Of a DNA stretch of 64,000 nt, positions 55,965 to 64,000 are shown piece by piece. Both the position numbers and the translations under genes were made by a program. Below the pieces are notes generated by a model. The model was not told the DNA's origin. It searched no databases and saw only the letters and a list, made by a program, of their open reading frames with translations. Origin of the DNA: CAYTTA01 sp964440655 (lineage in GTDB: Bacteria > Bacteroidota > Rhodothermia > Balneolales > Balneolaceae); the NCBI GenBank assembly GCA_964440655.1, contig CAYTTA010000003.1, positions 50,231 to 114,230 of the forward strand. Direction: 5' to 3'. Position 1 is the first letter of the stretch, and each line of letters begins with the position of its first letter.

Positions 55965-56432
55965 TCATGGCGTCCCGGGCCCGTCCGGCCCGTCGCCGGA
56001 ACCGGAGTGACGCGTGATGGATATCTGACGGCCCTTCTCATCAAGAACCGTCAGCTCCACCCGGACGATCCGGTCGGGAAGCAAGCTTTCGATTTTCTCC
56101 GGCCATTCGATGATGGAAACGCCATCTCCATAAAAATATTCTTCTATACCAAATTCAAGTGCCTCGCGAGGGTCTTCAATGCGATAGCAATCCATATGAT
56201 AGAGAGGGAGTCCGCCCCTTCCGTCATACTCCTGAACCAGGTTGAATGTGGGTGAGACAACCTCTCCTGGGGGTATTCCGAACGCCTGCACAAAACCGCG
56301 GACAAAGCAGGTCTTTCCCGCTCCCAGTTCACCCGACAGGGTCACGATCTCTCCCGGCCTGATCCTCTCTCCCAGATCCCTGGCCACCTTCATCGTCTCT
56401 TCTTCACTTCGGCTGATGACTCTCTGCTCCAT
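55965..56432 (-). CDS. tsaE: tRNA threonylcarbamoyladenosine biosynthesis ATPase TsaE
   Basis: 155 residues. Walker A is SGELGAGKT, followed by FVRGFVQAFGIPPGEVVSP(T), the conserved LVQEYDG and YHMDCYRIED, and the Trp/Glu segment VSIIEWPEKI. It works with TsaB and TsaD to form t6A37 on tRNAs. It starts one base after porX ends, so the two are co-transcribed, as in many Bacteroidota. Confidence 0.95.
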   Translation of the reverse strand: MEQRVISRSEEETMKVARDLGERIRPGEIVTLSGELGAGKTCFVRGFVQAFGIPPGEVVSPTFNLVQEYDGRGGLPLYHMDCYRIEDPREALEFGIEEYFYGDGVSIIEWPEKIESLLPDRIVRVELTVLDEKGRQISITRHSGSGDGPDGPGTP

Positions 56433-56433
56433 C

Positions 56434-57990
56434 TTACCGGTGAAATTTCCGGGGTTGCAGTGTGGCTACCGGGAGGATCATCTCCTCCATTGTCGCCCCC
56501 CCGTGCTGGAAGGTGTCACGATAGCGGTTCTGATATTTGTGATAGTTGGTCGGATAGACAAAATAGTAATCCTCTCTTGCCACGATAAATGAGTTGGCCG
56601 GCGGTTCGACCGGTATGAAGTACTCCTCCGGTTTCTCCAGGTAGAGAACCGCACTCTGGTCGGCCGTCAGGTTCCTTCCATATTTGTACCGCAGGTTCGT
56701 CCCGGCATCCCGGTCACCGAACACCTTGGTGTCCCTTAGGGATCGGACCGCTCCGTGATCGGTGGTGATCACGATGGTTACATCCTCCTGCGAAAGATCC
56801 CGGAGCATCTGCAGCAGAGAGGAGTGGCGGAACCAGGACTGCGTCAGAGTGCGGAACGCGGAGAGGTCGGGGGCCAGTTCCCGCAGCACGTCCGAATCGG
56901 ATCTGGAGTGGGCCAGCGTGTCTACAAAATTGTAGACGATCGCGGTAAGTTCGGACTGCGTGTAGTTCATGATCCGGCTTGCGAGCTTCCTTCCCTCTTC
57001 CACATGGAGTACTTTTTCATATTTGAACCGCTTGTCCAGACGCTTCCGGCGAAGCAGAAGGCCAAGCAGCTCCTCTTCATGGCGGTTCAGCGAACTCTCA
57101 TCCTGCCCCATATCCCAGAGAGAAGGATAACGGTTCCTGATCTCGAGGGGCATAAGGCCCGAGAAGATGGAGTTCCGGGAGTAGGGGGTCGCGGTGGGAA
57201 GAATCGAGTAGTAGTATTCAGTCTGGATCCGGAAATCGGCAGCCAGAATCTGTTCGAACATCAGCCACTGGTCGTACCGCAGACAGTCGATCAGGAAGAA
57301 AAAGACCGGTTTTTTACTGGAGAACCATGGGAAGACGAACTGCTCCATCACATCGGGGCTCAGCCACGGCCGCTCTCCTTCCGAACCTGTCAGCCAGCTT
57401 TTGTACTCCAGTTCAATGAATCGCCCGAAAGCCTGATTGGCCTGCTGGAACTGATCCTTCAGAACCTGGCTCAACCCCTCATCCCCCCGTTCCAGATCGA
57501 TCTCCCACCGGGTCAGCTGGCGATAGATATCAATCCACTCCCTCCAGTCGGTGCTGGTGTCAAACCGCTCGGAAAGTGCGTTGAACTGATTCAGGTAGGC
57601 ACGGGCCATCCTCTCGTTCTGGAGCCGGCGGCGGTCCAGAATCCGCTTTACCGTGAGAAGTATCTGGTTTGGATTTACCGGCTTGATCAGGTAATCGGAG
57701 ATCTGCCCGCCGATCGCATCCTCCATGATCGACTCCTCCTCACTCTTTGTGATCATCACCACAGGGAGGGCGGGTCGCATCTGCTTGATCTTCTGCAGAG
57801 TTTCCAGACCATCCATTCCGGGCATCTGCTCATCGAGAAAGACAAGGTCGAAGAGATGATCCGAGATCATCGTGACCGCATCATTCCCGTTGGAGACGGG
57901 GGTGATGTCGAACCCTTTCCCTTCAAGAAATATGATATGAGACCGGAGCTGATCGATCTCATCATCAGCCCACAAGATCCGGTTGGCCAT
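56434..57990 (-). CDS. porX: PorX-type response regulator with PglZ phosphoesterase domain
   Basis: 518 residues. Receiver domain 1-125: ILWADDEIDQLRS acidic pair, phospho-acceptor in LVFLDEQMPGMDG, MITKS and DYLIKPVNP. After a helical linker, the PglZ/alkaline-phosphatase domain starts near 220: VFFFLIDCLRYDQW, the Thr nucleophile in ATPYSRNSIFSG, TTDHGAVRSL, and the metal-site ending FQHGGATMEEMILP. PorX controls T9SS gene expression in Porphyromonas and Flavobacterium and hydrolyses oligonucleotides. A T9SS substrate is encoded at 61 kb. The partner kinase PorY is not adjacent. Confidence 0.94.
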   Translation of the reverse strand: MANRILWADDEIDQLRSHIIFLEGKGFDITPVSNGNDAVTMISDHLFDLVFLDEQMPGMDGLETLQKIKQMRPALPVVMITKSEEESIMEDAIGGQISDYLIKPVNPNQILLTVKRILDRRRLQNERMARAYLNQFNALSERFDTSTDWREWIDIYRQLTRWEIDLERGDEGLSQVLKDQFQQANQAFGRFIELEYKSWLTGSEGERPWLSPDVMEQFVFPWFSSKKPVFFFLIDCLRYDQWLMFEQILAADFRIQTEYYYSILPTATPYSRNSIFSGLMPLEIRNRYPSLWDMGQDESSLNRHEEELLGLLLRRKRLDKRFKYEKVLHVEEGRKLASRIMNYTQSELTAIVYNFVDTLAHSRSDSDVLRELAPDLSAFRTLTQSWFRHSSLLQMLRDLSQEDVTIVITTDHGAVRSLRDTKVFGDRDAGTNLRYKYGRNLTADQSAVLYLEKPEEYFIPVEPPANSFIVAREDYYFVYPTNYHKYQNRYRDTFQHGGATMEEMILPVATLQPRKFHR

Positions 57991-58089
57991 GGCGGTTCAA
58001 ATCTTCTGATTTGTCGAAAGATAGCTCTTTTGACGAATAATGCACCGGCCCCGATCCTCACCCCCAGATCCTCACCGTCCCCGACCGTT

Positions 58090-58797
58090 TCAGAGTGTGA
58101 CATACCGCCGGAGCGACTCCAGCCTTTTCCGGCCGATCCCCCGCACAGCCAGCAGCTGGTCCACGGAGGTGAACGGTCCGTGGGCCATACGCCACTCCAC
58201 GATCCGGGTGGCGAACGCAGGACCGATGCCCGGTATCTGCTGCAGCTCGGAGACCCCGGCCGTGTTGATATTCACGCTCTCTCCTGCGGAAAAGCCGGGC
58301 GATGTGCCGGTGGAAACATCTTCGGAGACGGTCCGCTCTGCCCCGCTGCCGCCCGATCCGTCCGCAACCTGCAGGTCATTCCTGCGGCCGGATGGGACGG
58401 AAGGATCAGCAGAGGACCGATCCGCCGTTCCGGCACTTCCTGTAGCGGCTGTGTCTGGTTCCGATGGGTAATGGTTCGTTCTGATTGAATGCCCCCCGGC
58501 AAGTCCCGTACCGGCGGCCGCTCTCTCCGAATAAACCGCACTGACAGGAAGAGTCGGAAGTGAGGGCCTGTACCGCGCCATCAGACGCTCCTCCTCCTGC
58601 TGCACCTGACGGCTTCTTTCACCGAAAATCTCCTCCAGCTCCCTGTAGTACCCGCTGTCCTCCCGGATCTTCTCCTCTACAACAAGATGGAGCAATCCGA
58701 GAATCACCAGGCTCCCGCCCAGAATACCGAATGCCACTCTCTCCCTTCTGGTCACCTGTGCTCTCTCGAGAAAAAAGAATAGCTTTCTCCGCATCAA
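58090..58797 (-). CDS. ComEA-like helix-hairpin-helix protein
   Basis: 235 residues. One membrane helix near the N-terminus (GILGGSLVILGLLHLVV), then a coiled-coil and a Ser/Gly/Thr-rich linker (about 80-165). The C-terminal double HhH is NINTAGVSELQQIPGIGPAFA and VRGIGRKRLESLRRY, as in ComEA, which pulls incoming DNA into the periplasm during transformation. It lies before porX on the same strand. The DNA-uptake role is inferred. Confidence 0.82.
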   Translation of the reverse strand: MMRRKLFFFLERAQVTRRERVAFGILGGSLVILGLLHLVVEEKIREDSGYYRELEEIFGERSRQVQQEEERLMARYRPSLPTLPVSAVYSERAAAGTGLAGGHSIRTNHYPSEPDTAATGSAGTADRSSADPSVPSGRRNDLQVADGSGGSGAERTVSEDVSTGTSPGFSAGESVNINTAGVSELQQIPGIGPAFATRIVEWRMAHGPFTSVDQLLAVRGIGRKRLESLRRYVTL

Positions 58798-58884
58798 ACC
58801 CCCTATCTTTTGATTCTTCTCTTGTTTTTACGATATGATCACTGACCGGACAAACTCTTACACACGGAACAGAAGGAGCAGGAA

Positions 58885-59694
58885 TTGACCCGCGGCATGG
58901 AGTTCGAGAGCCATACTTTTACCTATCAGAAGAGCGAAGTGAGCTACCTTGCCGGCGGGAAAGGGAGGCCTCTTGTCGTCCTCCACGGTTGGGGAAGCAG
59001 TTCCCGTGTCATGATTCCTGCCTCCACCCATCTCTCCGATCTGCGCCGCTGTTATTTGATCGATTTCCCCGGATTCGGCGCATCACCCGAACCGCCACGG
59101 GCCTGGTCGATCGACGACTATGCCGACGTGGTCGAGGCCTTTATCGACTCTCTGGGGGAGGAGAAAGTCGATCTCTTCGTCCACTCTTTCGGCGGACGGG
59201 TGGCTTTGAAACTCCTGGCGCGTGAAAAGACCGGAACCCGTATTGGCAGGATCCTGATCACCGGCGGGGCCGGCATGAAACCCCGCCGCTCCTTCGGGTT
59301 CTACGTGAGGAAGTACCTGGCGAAACTCCTCAAGGCCCCCTTCATACTCCTCCCCGGCCGTTTGAGGGAGAGGTCTCTGGCCTGGCTGCGGGAGACCGCA
59401 CTCTGGAAACGACTCGGTTCTTCCGACTACCGGCAGCTCACCGGTGTGATGCGGGAAACATTTGTCAGGTCGGTCAGTGAATACCTGGACCCGCTTCTCC
59501 AGCAGATTGACCATGAGATCCTTCTGCTATGGGGGGAGAACGATGAGGCAACTCCGCTCTACCAGGCAGAGCGGATGGAGAAGGGGCTCAAAAACAGTGC
59601 CCTTGTGGTGATCGAAAAGGCAGGGCACTATGCATTTCTGGACCGGCCGAAGCGGTTTGCCTCCATCGCCCGGGCCTTCTTCAGCGCATCCTGA
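58885..59694 (+). CDS. alpha/beta hydrolase
   Basis: 269 residues from a TTG at 58885, chosen because AAGGAG lies 6 nt upstream; an ATG at 58897 is the alternative. The oxyanion segment is VVLHGWGSSSR, the nucleophile elbow VHSFGGRVAL (Ser), the acid LLWGENDEATPL and the His AGHYAFLDRP. A complete triad. Members cut esters, lactones or C-C bonds; the substrate is unknown. No clear operon partner. Confidence 0.9.
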   Translation: MTRGMEFESHTFTYQKSEVSYLAGGKGRPLVVLHGWGSSSRVMIPASTHLSDLRRCYLIDFPGFGASPEPPRAWSIDDYADVVEAFIDSLGEEKVDLFVHSFGGRVALKLLAREKTGTRIGRILITGGAGMKPRRSFGFYVRKYLAKLLKAPFILLPGRLRERSLAWLRETALWKRLGSSDYRQLTGVMRETFVRSVSEYLDPLLQQIDHEILLLWGENDEATPLYQAERMEKGLKNSALVVIEKAGHYAFLDRPKRFASIARAFFSAS

Positions 59695-59746
59695 CAAGAG
59701 TTCATCGGGCCTGTAGCGCCGGGTGGTCTTCGTGCATGCTGCGACC

Positions 59747-59796
59747 GGTGGTCATCAGACCTGTCGCGCCGGGTGGTCATCAGACCTGTCGTGCCG
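59747..59796. repeat. two 25-bp tandem repeats
   Basis: GGTGGTCATCAGACCTGTCG plus CGCCG (59747-59771) is repeated with one change at 59772-59796; a degenerate partial copy lies upstream near 59709. The second copy covers the stop and last codons of trhO. Confidence 0.8.
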
Positions 59797-60754
59797 GCAT
59801 CCTGTTCAGCTTCCCCGGCTGCAGCTTCTTCCCTTCCCCGAAATAGTGATGCCTCTTCCGGAACGGCCGGTAGGGGTTTTCGGGATCGAAAGGTCGGCGA
59901 TAGGGGCTTGTCCGGCACTCCTCACTGCAGCACCCCTCCATCAGCCGGGCCCCTTCTTCCGAACAGACAAAGAGGCGGTTGCACTCCATATTGGAGCAGT
60001 TGATGTAGCGGTCGGAGGGCTCTCCGGTGATTTCGCACCGGGAGATCGGCTCGCTGCTCTCGGGATTGACCGGCACCACCAGACGGTCATCGAAGACAAA
60101 ACATTTTCCCCGGAAATGCTTCCCCCCCTCCTCTCTGGCGTACTCGAGAATCCCCCCTTCCAGCTGGTTCACATCGTTCCATCCCTTCTTCTTCATCAGC
60201 ACGGAGAACTTCTCACAGCGGATCCCACCGGTGCAGTACATCAGGACCTTCTTCTCTTTGGGGATTCCTGAGTTTTCGAGCCACTCCGGGAACTGATGAA
60301 AATTGCGCACCGGCGGACAGATCGCTCCCTCAAAGTGACCGATCCTTGACTCGTAATCATTGCGAACATCGATCAGTACATAATCCTCGTCCGACTCGAG
60401 CACCTTGCGCCATTCTGCCGGCGAAAGGTAGTTTCCTCCTTCGGCCGGGTCAATGCCCTCCAGATGCAGGGAGACGATCTCCCGCCGAACCTTGCAGATC
60501 AACCTGGCAAAAGGAATGAAATCGGAGGTATCGGTCTTGAACATCGTCTCCTCGAACCCGGGAATCCCGCGGAGGTAATCTCGGTAGATCTCCATTTGCC
60601 GTGGGGTTCCGGCAAGTGTCCCGTTTATTCCCTCTTTTCCGATATAGACCCGCCCCTTCACCCCGAGCCTCTTCAGGAAGGAACGGTGCTCCCTGCAAAA
60701 GGTTGCCGGATCGTCCAGTCTGGTAAACTTGTAGTATAGAATTACTTCGTACAT
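59780..60754 (-). CDS. trhO: TrhO-type tRNA uridine hydroxylase with rhodanese domain
   Basis: 324 residues. Acylphosphatase-like N-terminal domain (YYKFTRLDDPATFCREHRSF; GKEGINGTLAG), then a rhodanese domain (VLIDVRNDYESRIGHFEGA) with the catalytic loop YCTGGIRCEK. The C-terminal part is Cys-rich (CSNMECNRLFVCSEEGARLM; CCSEECR), a probable zinc site. TrhO hydroxylates U34 of some tRNAs using O2. The last codons lie in a 25-bp tandem repeat, so the C-terminus may have been altered by repeat expansion. Confidence 0.93.
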   Translation of the reverse strand: MYEVILYYKFTRLDDPATFCREHRSFLKRLGVKGRVYIGKEGINGTLAGTPRQMEIYRDYLRGIPGFEETMFKTDTSDFIPFARLICKVRREIVSLHLEGIDPAEGGNYLSPAEWRKVLESDEDYVLIDVRNDYESRIGHFEGAICPPVRNFHQFPEWLENSGIPKEKKVLMYCTGGIRCEKFSVLMKKKGWNDVNQLEGGILEYAREEGGKHFRGKCFVFDDRLVVPVNPESSEPISRCEITGEPSDRYINCSNMECNRLFVCSEEGARLMEGCCSEECRTSPYRRPFDPENPYRPFRKRHHYFGEGKKLQPGKLNRMPARQV

Positions 60755-61022
60755 TTTACTCGTCTGATCTAGGCCATGATAATGCGACGGATCGTTCCGT
60801 TTCCGGATTCACATCCCTCCAGTCTGCCGGGCAAGGCGGTGCCGGCGGGGGCCGGAACGGATTGATGAGGATCCGGCATCGGGCTCCATCTGGTCTGCGC
60901 GCTGATTCAAAGCTCCCGCAGGCTTCCGCCCTGATTCAAGGCGAAATAAATTACAGCTAATTCCATAAAAATTTAACTGCTTGCAAGCCCGATTGCCGGA
61001 AAGGAGACCTTTCTACCTGCTC

Positions 61023-62771
61023 ATGCTGCTGCGGATCGTCCGTCTGATGACAACCCTGCCCGCGACGCTCCTGATTCTTTTTCTCCCTGCCGGAAGCAGA
61101 GCGGAAATTGCTCTCCTCCCCGTTGACGAGACTGGCAGGGTGACAGAATCATTTGGGGAGACGGGCTCCGGAGATCCGGTCCGGCTCCGCTGCCTCACAC
61201 CGCTCATCGCCGCCATGGAGCGGAGCTCCGGAGGGCATGAAGGCCTGCTCCTTCAGGCAGACCCGACCGGCACTCCCTTTTTGGAGGGTGATTCCGGGAA
61301 TCTGGCAGCCCGCAGGTCGGCCGCCGCACTCCGTCAGAACATCTGCACACCTCCGGCATCGACCGAAAGCCACATCTCCTCATCAGGCCGGTTTGTGATC
61401 CACTATACGCTGGAAGGGGACGATGCAGTGCCGGCGGAGGACCGGAACGGAAACGGCATCCCCGACTACGTGGAAAAAACCGCTTTTGCAGCGGACTCCT
61501 CCTGGAATCACCTGGTCGGCAGAATCGGATTTGTAGATCCGGTCCCGACAGGAAGTGAACCCTACGAAATACACTTCAAAAATTTCGGCTTCTACGGACT
61601 CACCTGTACCTCCGGTGCATCCACCTTCATGGTCCTGCACAGCAACTTCGAAGGATTCCCGGAGAATGATCATCCGGAGGGCGGACGCACCGGCGCCCTC
61701 TATGCGACAACCGCCCACGAACTGAAGCATGCCATACAGTACGCCACCAATCGCTGGAGAGGCGACACACAGTCCTGGATCGAAATGGATGCGGTGCTGG
61801 CCGAAGAGTTCGTCTTTGACGATGTGAATGACTACCATCACTACCTTCGCACCGCTTCCGGGTCGCCCCATCCCAACTCCATCTTCGGGAATCCCGCAAA
61901 TCCGATACCCGGAAATTACTACCACGCAACCTGGATGCTCTACTTCGCCGAGAAGTTCGGAGCGGGATTCTGGGTGGATGTCTGGTGGCGACTCCGTCTT
62001 CAATCCACCCGCCCCTTCCTCGAAGCGGTGCGCGAGATTCTGGAGGAGCGTCATACCTCCTTTGCGGCCGAACACACAGAGAACCTTCTCTGGCATCTGC
62101 TGACCGGGCCTGATGCGCCGGAGGGGCCGGTCGGATTCGGTGAGAGAAGGGAGTACCCTCCACCACGTTTTCAGACAGAGTTCCATCTTGTACCGGACAG
62201 CACCTCATCGGCACTCACCCTGATGCCTCTGGCAGCCAGCTTCGTCCAGGTCCGGCCCTCCATCGGGCTCACCGGCAATCCCCGGATCACACTCACCCAT
62301 CCCGATGCAGAAATGGGTATGGGAGTGGTCGGCTATTTTCTGGACGGGTCGATGGAGCATGCGGTTCTGGCAGGTCACCCGGAAAGAACCGTCGCACAGC
62401 TGGACTGGCGGTGGGGGGATCTTGAGCGGCTCGAGATCGCGGTGGTCAACACCCGGGAAAAAGGGGATGACAGTCAATATCAGTTCACCGTGGAGAGCGT
62501 TCTGCCCGAGGAGTTTGTTCTCTACCAGAACTGGCCCAATCCATTCCAGCGATCCACCCGCATCCGGTTCTCTCTCGACCGGGATGAGCGGATCCGTCTT
62601 GAGCTCTTTGACCTTCTGGGCAGGCGGGTGAAAATTCTGGCCGATGACACCTTCACGAGAGGGTACCACACCGTGGAACTGGATGCTGCGGATCTGGCCA
62701 GCGGGGTCTATATATACCGGATTGTGGCTGCAGGGCGGTCACACTCCCGGAAGATGGTCAGAATCCGTTAA
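61023..62771 (+). CDS. exported putative zinc metalloprotease with T9SS sorting domain
   Basis: About 582 residues. Leader LMTTLPATLLILFLPAGSRA. A zinc-protease HExxH is visible as TTAHELKHAIQYATNRW (HELKH), with a further acidic residue in WIEMDAVLAEEFVF. The final ~90 residues form a T9SS type A sorting domain: YQNWPNPFQRSTRIRFSL, LELFDLLGRRVKIL, and GVYIYRIVAAG with KMVRIR at the end. The protein should be exported through the T9SS, which fits the PorX gene nearby. Start is uncertain: the ribosome site AAGGAG at 61001 lies 17 nt before ATG 61023. Confidence 0.85.
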   Translation: MLLRIVRLMTTLPATLLILFLPAGSRAEIALLPVDETGRVTESFGETGSGDPVRLRCLTPLIAAMERSSGGHEGLLLQADPTGTPFLEGDSGNLAARRSAAALRQNICTPPASTESHISSSGRFVIHYTLEGDDAVPAEDRNGNGIPDYVEKTAFAADSSWNHLVGRIGFVDPVPTGSEPYEIHFKNFGFYGLTCTSGASTFMVLHSNFEGFPENDHPEGGRTGALYATTAHELKHAIQYATNRWRGDTQSWIEMDAVLAEEFVFDDVNDYHHYLRTASGSPHPNSIFGNPANPIPGNYYHATWMLYFAEKFGAGFWVDVWWRLRLQSTRPFLEAVREILEERHTSFAAEHTENLLWHLLTGPDAPEGPVGFGERREYPPPRFQTEFHLVPDSTSSALTLMPLAASFVQVRPSIGLTGNPRITLTHPDAEMGMGVVGYFLDGSMEHAVLAGHPERTVAQLDWRWGDLERLEIAVVNTREKGDDSQYQFTVESVLPEEFVLYQNWPNPFQRSTRIRFSLDRDERIRLELFDLLGRRVKILADDTFTRGYHTVELDAADLASGVYIYRIVAAGRSHSRKMVRIR

Positions 62772-62893
62772 CGATACCCTGACATACTTTTCGATTCACT
62801 CTTCCGGCTTTAACCTTCGGTGCAAGAGGTCACGAGGTTCAACCCCACTCATACGGGGGGTACTCTTTCGAAGAATCCCCCAAACCTGCCGTC

Positions 62894-64000
62894 TCATCCC
62901 CTGCGAAGCAGTTCCACGATCAGGTGATCGGCGATGTTCAGCCCCTCGTCCGTCAGGACAATTCCCGAACCATCCAGACGCACCCACCCCTCCTCCTGCA
63001 TCCTCCGGAGCCACTCACGCTGGCGGGCTTTGAGCAGATAGCCATACCGGATCTGAAGCTCATCCGCCCCGACGCCTTCCCGGGTGCGCAAACCCAGCAT
63101 GAGCCTCTCTTCGGCAAGTTCCGAACGGGTCAGAGACTCCTTCCCGGTGATTGTCTCCTCCAGGGGGCGGGAGAGATAACGGCGCAGATCGGGCTCGCGT
63201 ATCCAGCGGCTTGCCCCCTTCTCATCCCACCAGAAACTGTGCGCCGAAGGACCAAGACCAAGATAGTTCTCATGCACCCAGTACCGGGTGTTGTGGACCG
63301 CTTCAAAACCAGGCTTGCTGTAGTTGCTCACCTCATAGCGATAGATCCCCTCATCGGCCAGCCTCCTTCCTATCTGTTCAAACTGTCGGGCAACCTGATC
63401 GTCTTCGGCAGGAATGATCCGGCCAAGCGCCACCTTCTTCCCGAGTGCCGTGCGCGGCTCGACCGTCAGAGAGTAGGCCGAAATATGAGGCGGATCAAAC
63501 TCGAGAATCCGGTTCAGATCCTCTTCCAGATCGATCTCTGTCTGACCGGGGTTTCCATAGATCAGATCAACACTGAAAGACTCAAAGCCGGTCCGATGCA
63601 ACAGTTCCAGTGCCCTGGCTGCCTGGGCGGCATCGTGGGCGCGGTTCATGAAACGGAGCCGGTCGGTGTTGAACGACTGAACCCCCATGCTTGCACGGGT
63701 CACTCCCAGTGAACGCAGATCCGACAGATAGCCGGCATTCACATCATCGGGATTGAGCTCCATGGTGACTTCGGCCGCATCGGAGATATCAAAGCGGAAG
63801 GCTTTCTGCAGGTGGGTGAAAATCCTTGAGACTTCCTCTGCAGTGAGAAGGGAAGGCGTGCCGCCACCAAGATAGACCGTCTCGATCCGCTCTTCCGAAA
63901 AGGGGGTCTCGCGGATCGAATCGATCTCCTGGCACAAGCGCTCCACAAACCCGTCACGCATCTGCTGTCGGGTCACGAAGTAGAAATCACAGTAGGTGCA
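62894..64000 (-). CDS. hemW: HemW-like radical SAM haem chaperone, 5' end outside the window
   Basis: 368 visible residues, continuing beyond the right edge. The edge shows CTYCDFYF, the last two cysteines of the radical-SAM cluster motif CxxxCxxC. Then ETVYLGGGTPSLLTAEEV, VTMELNPDDV, RASMGVQSFN, DLIYGNPGQTE and YEVSNYSKPG, and the C-terminal HemN/HemW winged part. HemW inserts haem into respiratory enzymes; annotation as coproporphyrinogen oxidase is a common error. An internal GTG at 63976 is not the start. Confidence 0.93.
   Translation of the reverse strand, partial: CTYCDFYFVTRQQMRDGFVERLCQEIDSIRETPFSEERIETVYLGGGTPSLLTAEEVSRIFTHLQKAFRFDISDAAEVTMELNPDDVNAGYLSDLRSLGVTRASMGVQSFNTDRLRFMNRAHDAAQAARALELLHRTGFESFSVDLIYGNPGQTEIDLEEDLNRILEFDPPHISAYSLTVEPRTALGKKVALGRIIPAEDDQVARQFEQIGRRLADEGIYRYEVSNYSKPGFEAVHNTRYWVHENYLGLGPSAHSFWWDEKGASRWIREPDLRRYLSRPLEETITGKESLTRSELAEERLMLGLRTREGVGADELQIRYGYLLKARQREWLRRMQEEGWVRLDGSGIVLTDEGLNIADHLIVELLRRG

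Overview
The window looks like part of a Gram-negative chromosome from the Bacteroidota/Balneolota-Rhodothermota side of the tree, probably a marine or saline, respiring organism. The evidence is an LPS-type outer membrane gene set (LptD, Omp85/TamA-like plus TamB, Mla retention system), a PorX response regulator, a secreted protein with a type IX secretion (T9SS) C-terminal sorting domain, many lipoproteins, an NhaC-type Na+/H+ antiporter, tRNAs without an encoded CCA end, and a CarB without its C-terminal regulatory domain. A 100-base run of N at 2521-2620 marks a scaffold gap, so this is a draft assembly and linkage across that point is not proven. The lineage assignment is inference from gene content.

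Layout. 1-2.5 kb: a stand-alone TonB-plug lipoprotein and a secreted CocE/S15 hydrolase. 2.6-8.1 kb: an atypical Nramp-family transporter, a divergent pair (small DUF6504-like protein and Y-family DNA polymerase) around a strong inverted repeat, a CheY-like regulator, a short PAS protein, a protoglobin and tRNA-Leu(GAG). 8.3-15.3 kb: an orphan GroES-like protein and the TamA/TamB-like pair. 15.5-20.3 kb: SCO1 and PCuAC copper chaperones, then a three-gene run (Vgb-like beta-propeller lipoprotein, mono-haem CxxCH protein, NhaC antiporter). 20.8-28 kb: carA, carB, ddl, nadK and mdh, with an attenuator-like hairpin upstream of carA. 28.1-35.9 kb: flippase, aroQ, a HIT protein, tRNA-Lys, an FtsB/DivIC-like protein, a ROK kinase without the usual zinc cysteines, and LptD. 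35.3-41.5 kb: riboflavin genes, a PpiD-like chaperone and mlaEFD. 41.6-46.5 kb: aroC, a TPR protein, a LysM/RlpA-like protein, an ECF sigma factor and a histidine kinase whose 3' ends overlap. 46.7-50.2 kb: the tRNA-Leu(UAG)-tig-clpP-clpX run. 50.4-56 kb: cutA, an HtrA-like protease, an NrnA-like DHH phosphoesterase, thiN and a sodium-solute symporter. 55.6-64 kb: a ComEA-like HhH protein, porX, tsaE, an alpha/beta hydrolase, trhO, a T9SS-exported putative metalloprotease, and hemW running off the right edge.

How it fits together. Much of the window builds or guards the envelope: LptD, TamA/B, Mla, PpiD, HtrA, flippase, LysM/RlpA and FtsB. The copper chaperones point to cytochrome oxidase assembly. 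PorX, a kinase with an AHQLGTP-type H-box and an ECF sigma factor could form a PorXY-SigP-like T9SS control circuit, but only PorX is assigned with confidence. I see no rRNA, CRISPR array, insertion sequence, prophage or recognised defence island. The most unusual items are the 20-bp inverted repeat in the polymerase divergent promoter, the Nramp protein lacking both metal-binding motifs, the zinc-ligand-less ROK protein, the orphan GroES-like protein, the lone TonB plug lipoprotein and the possible pyrimidine attenuator.
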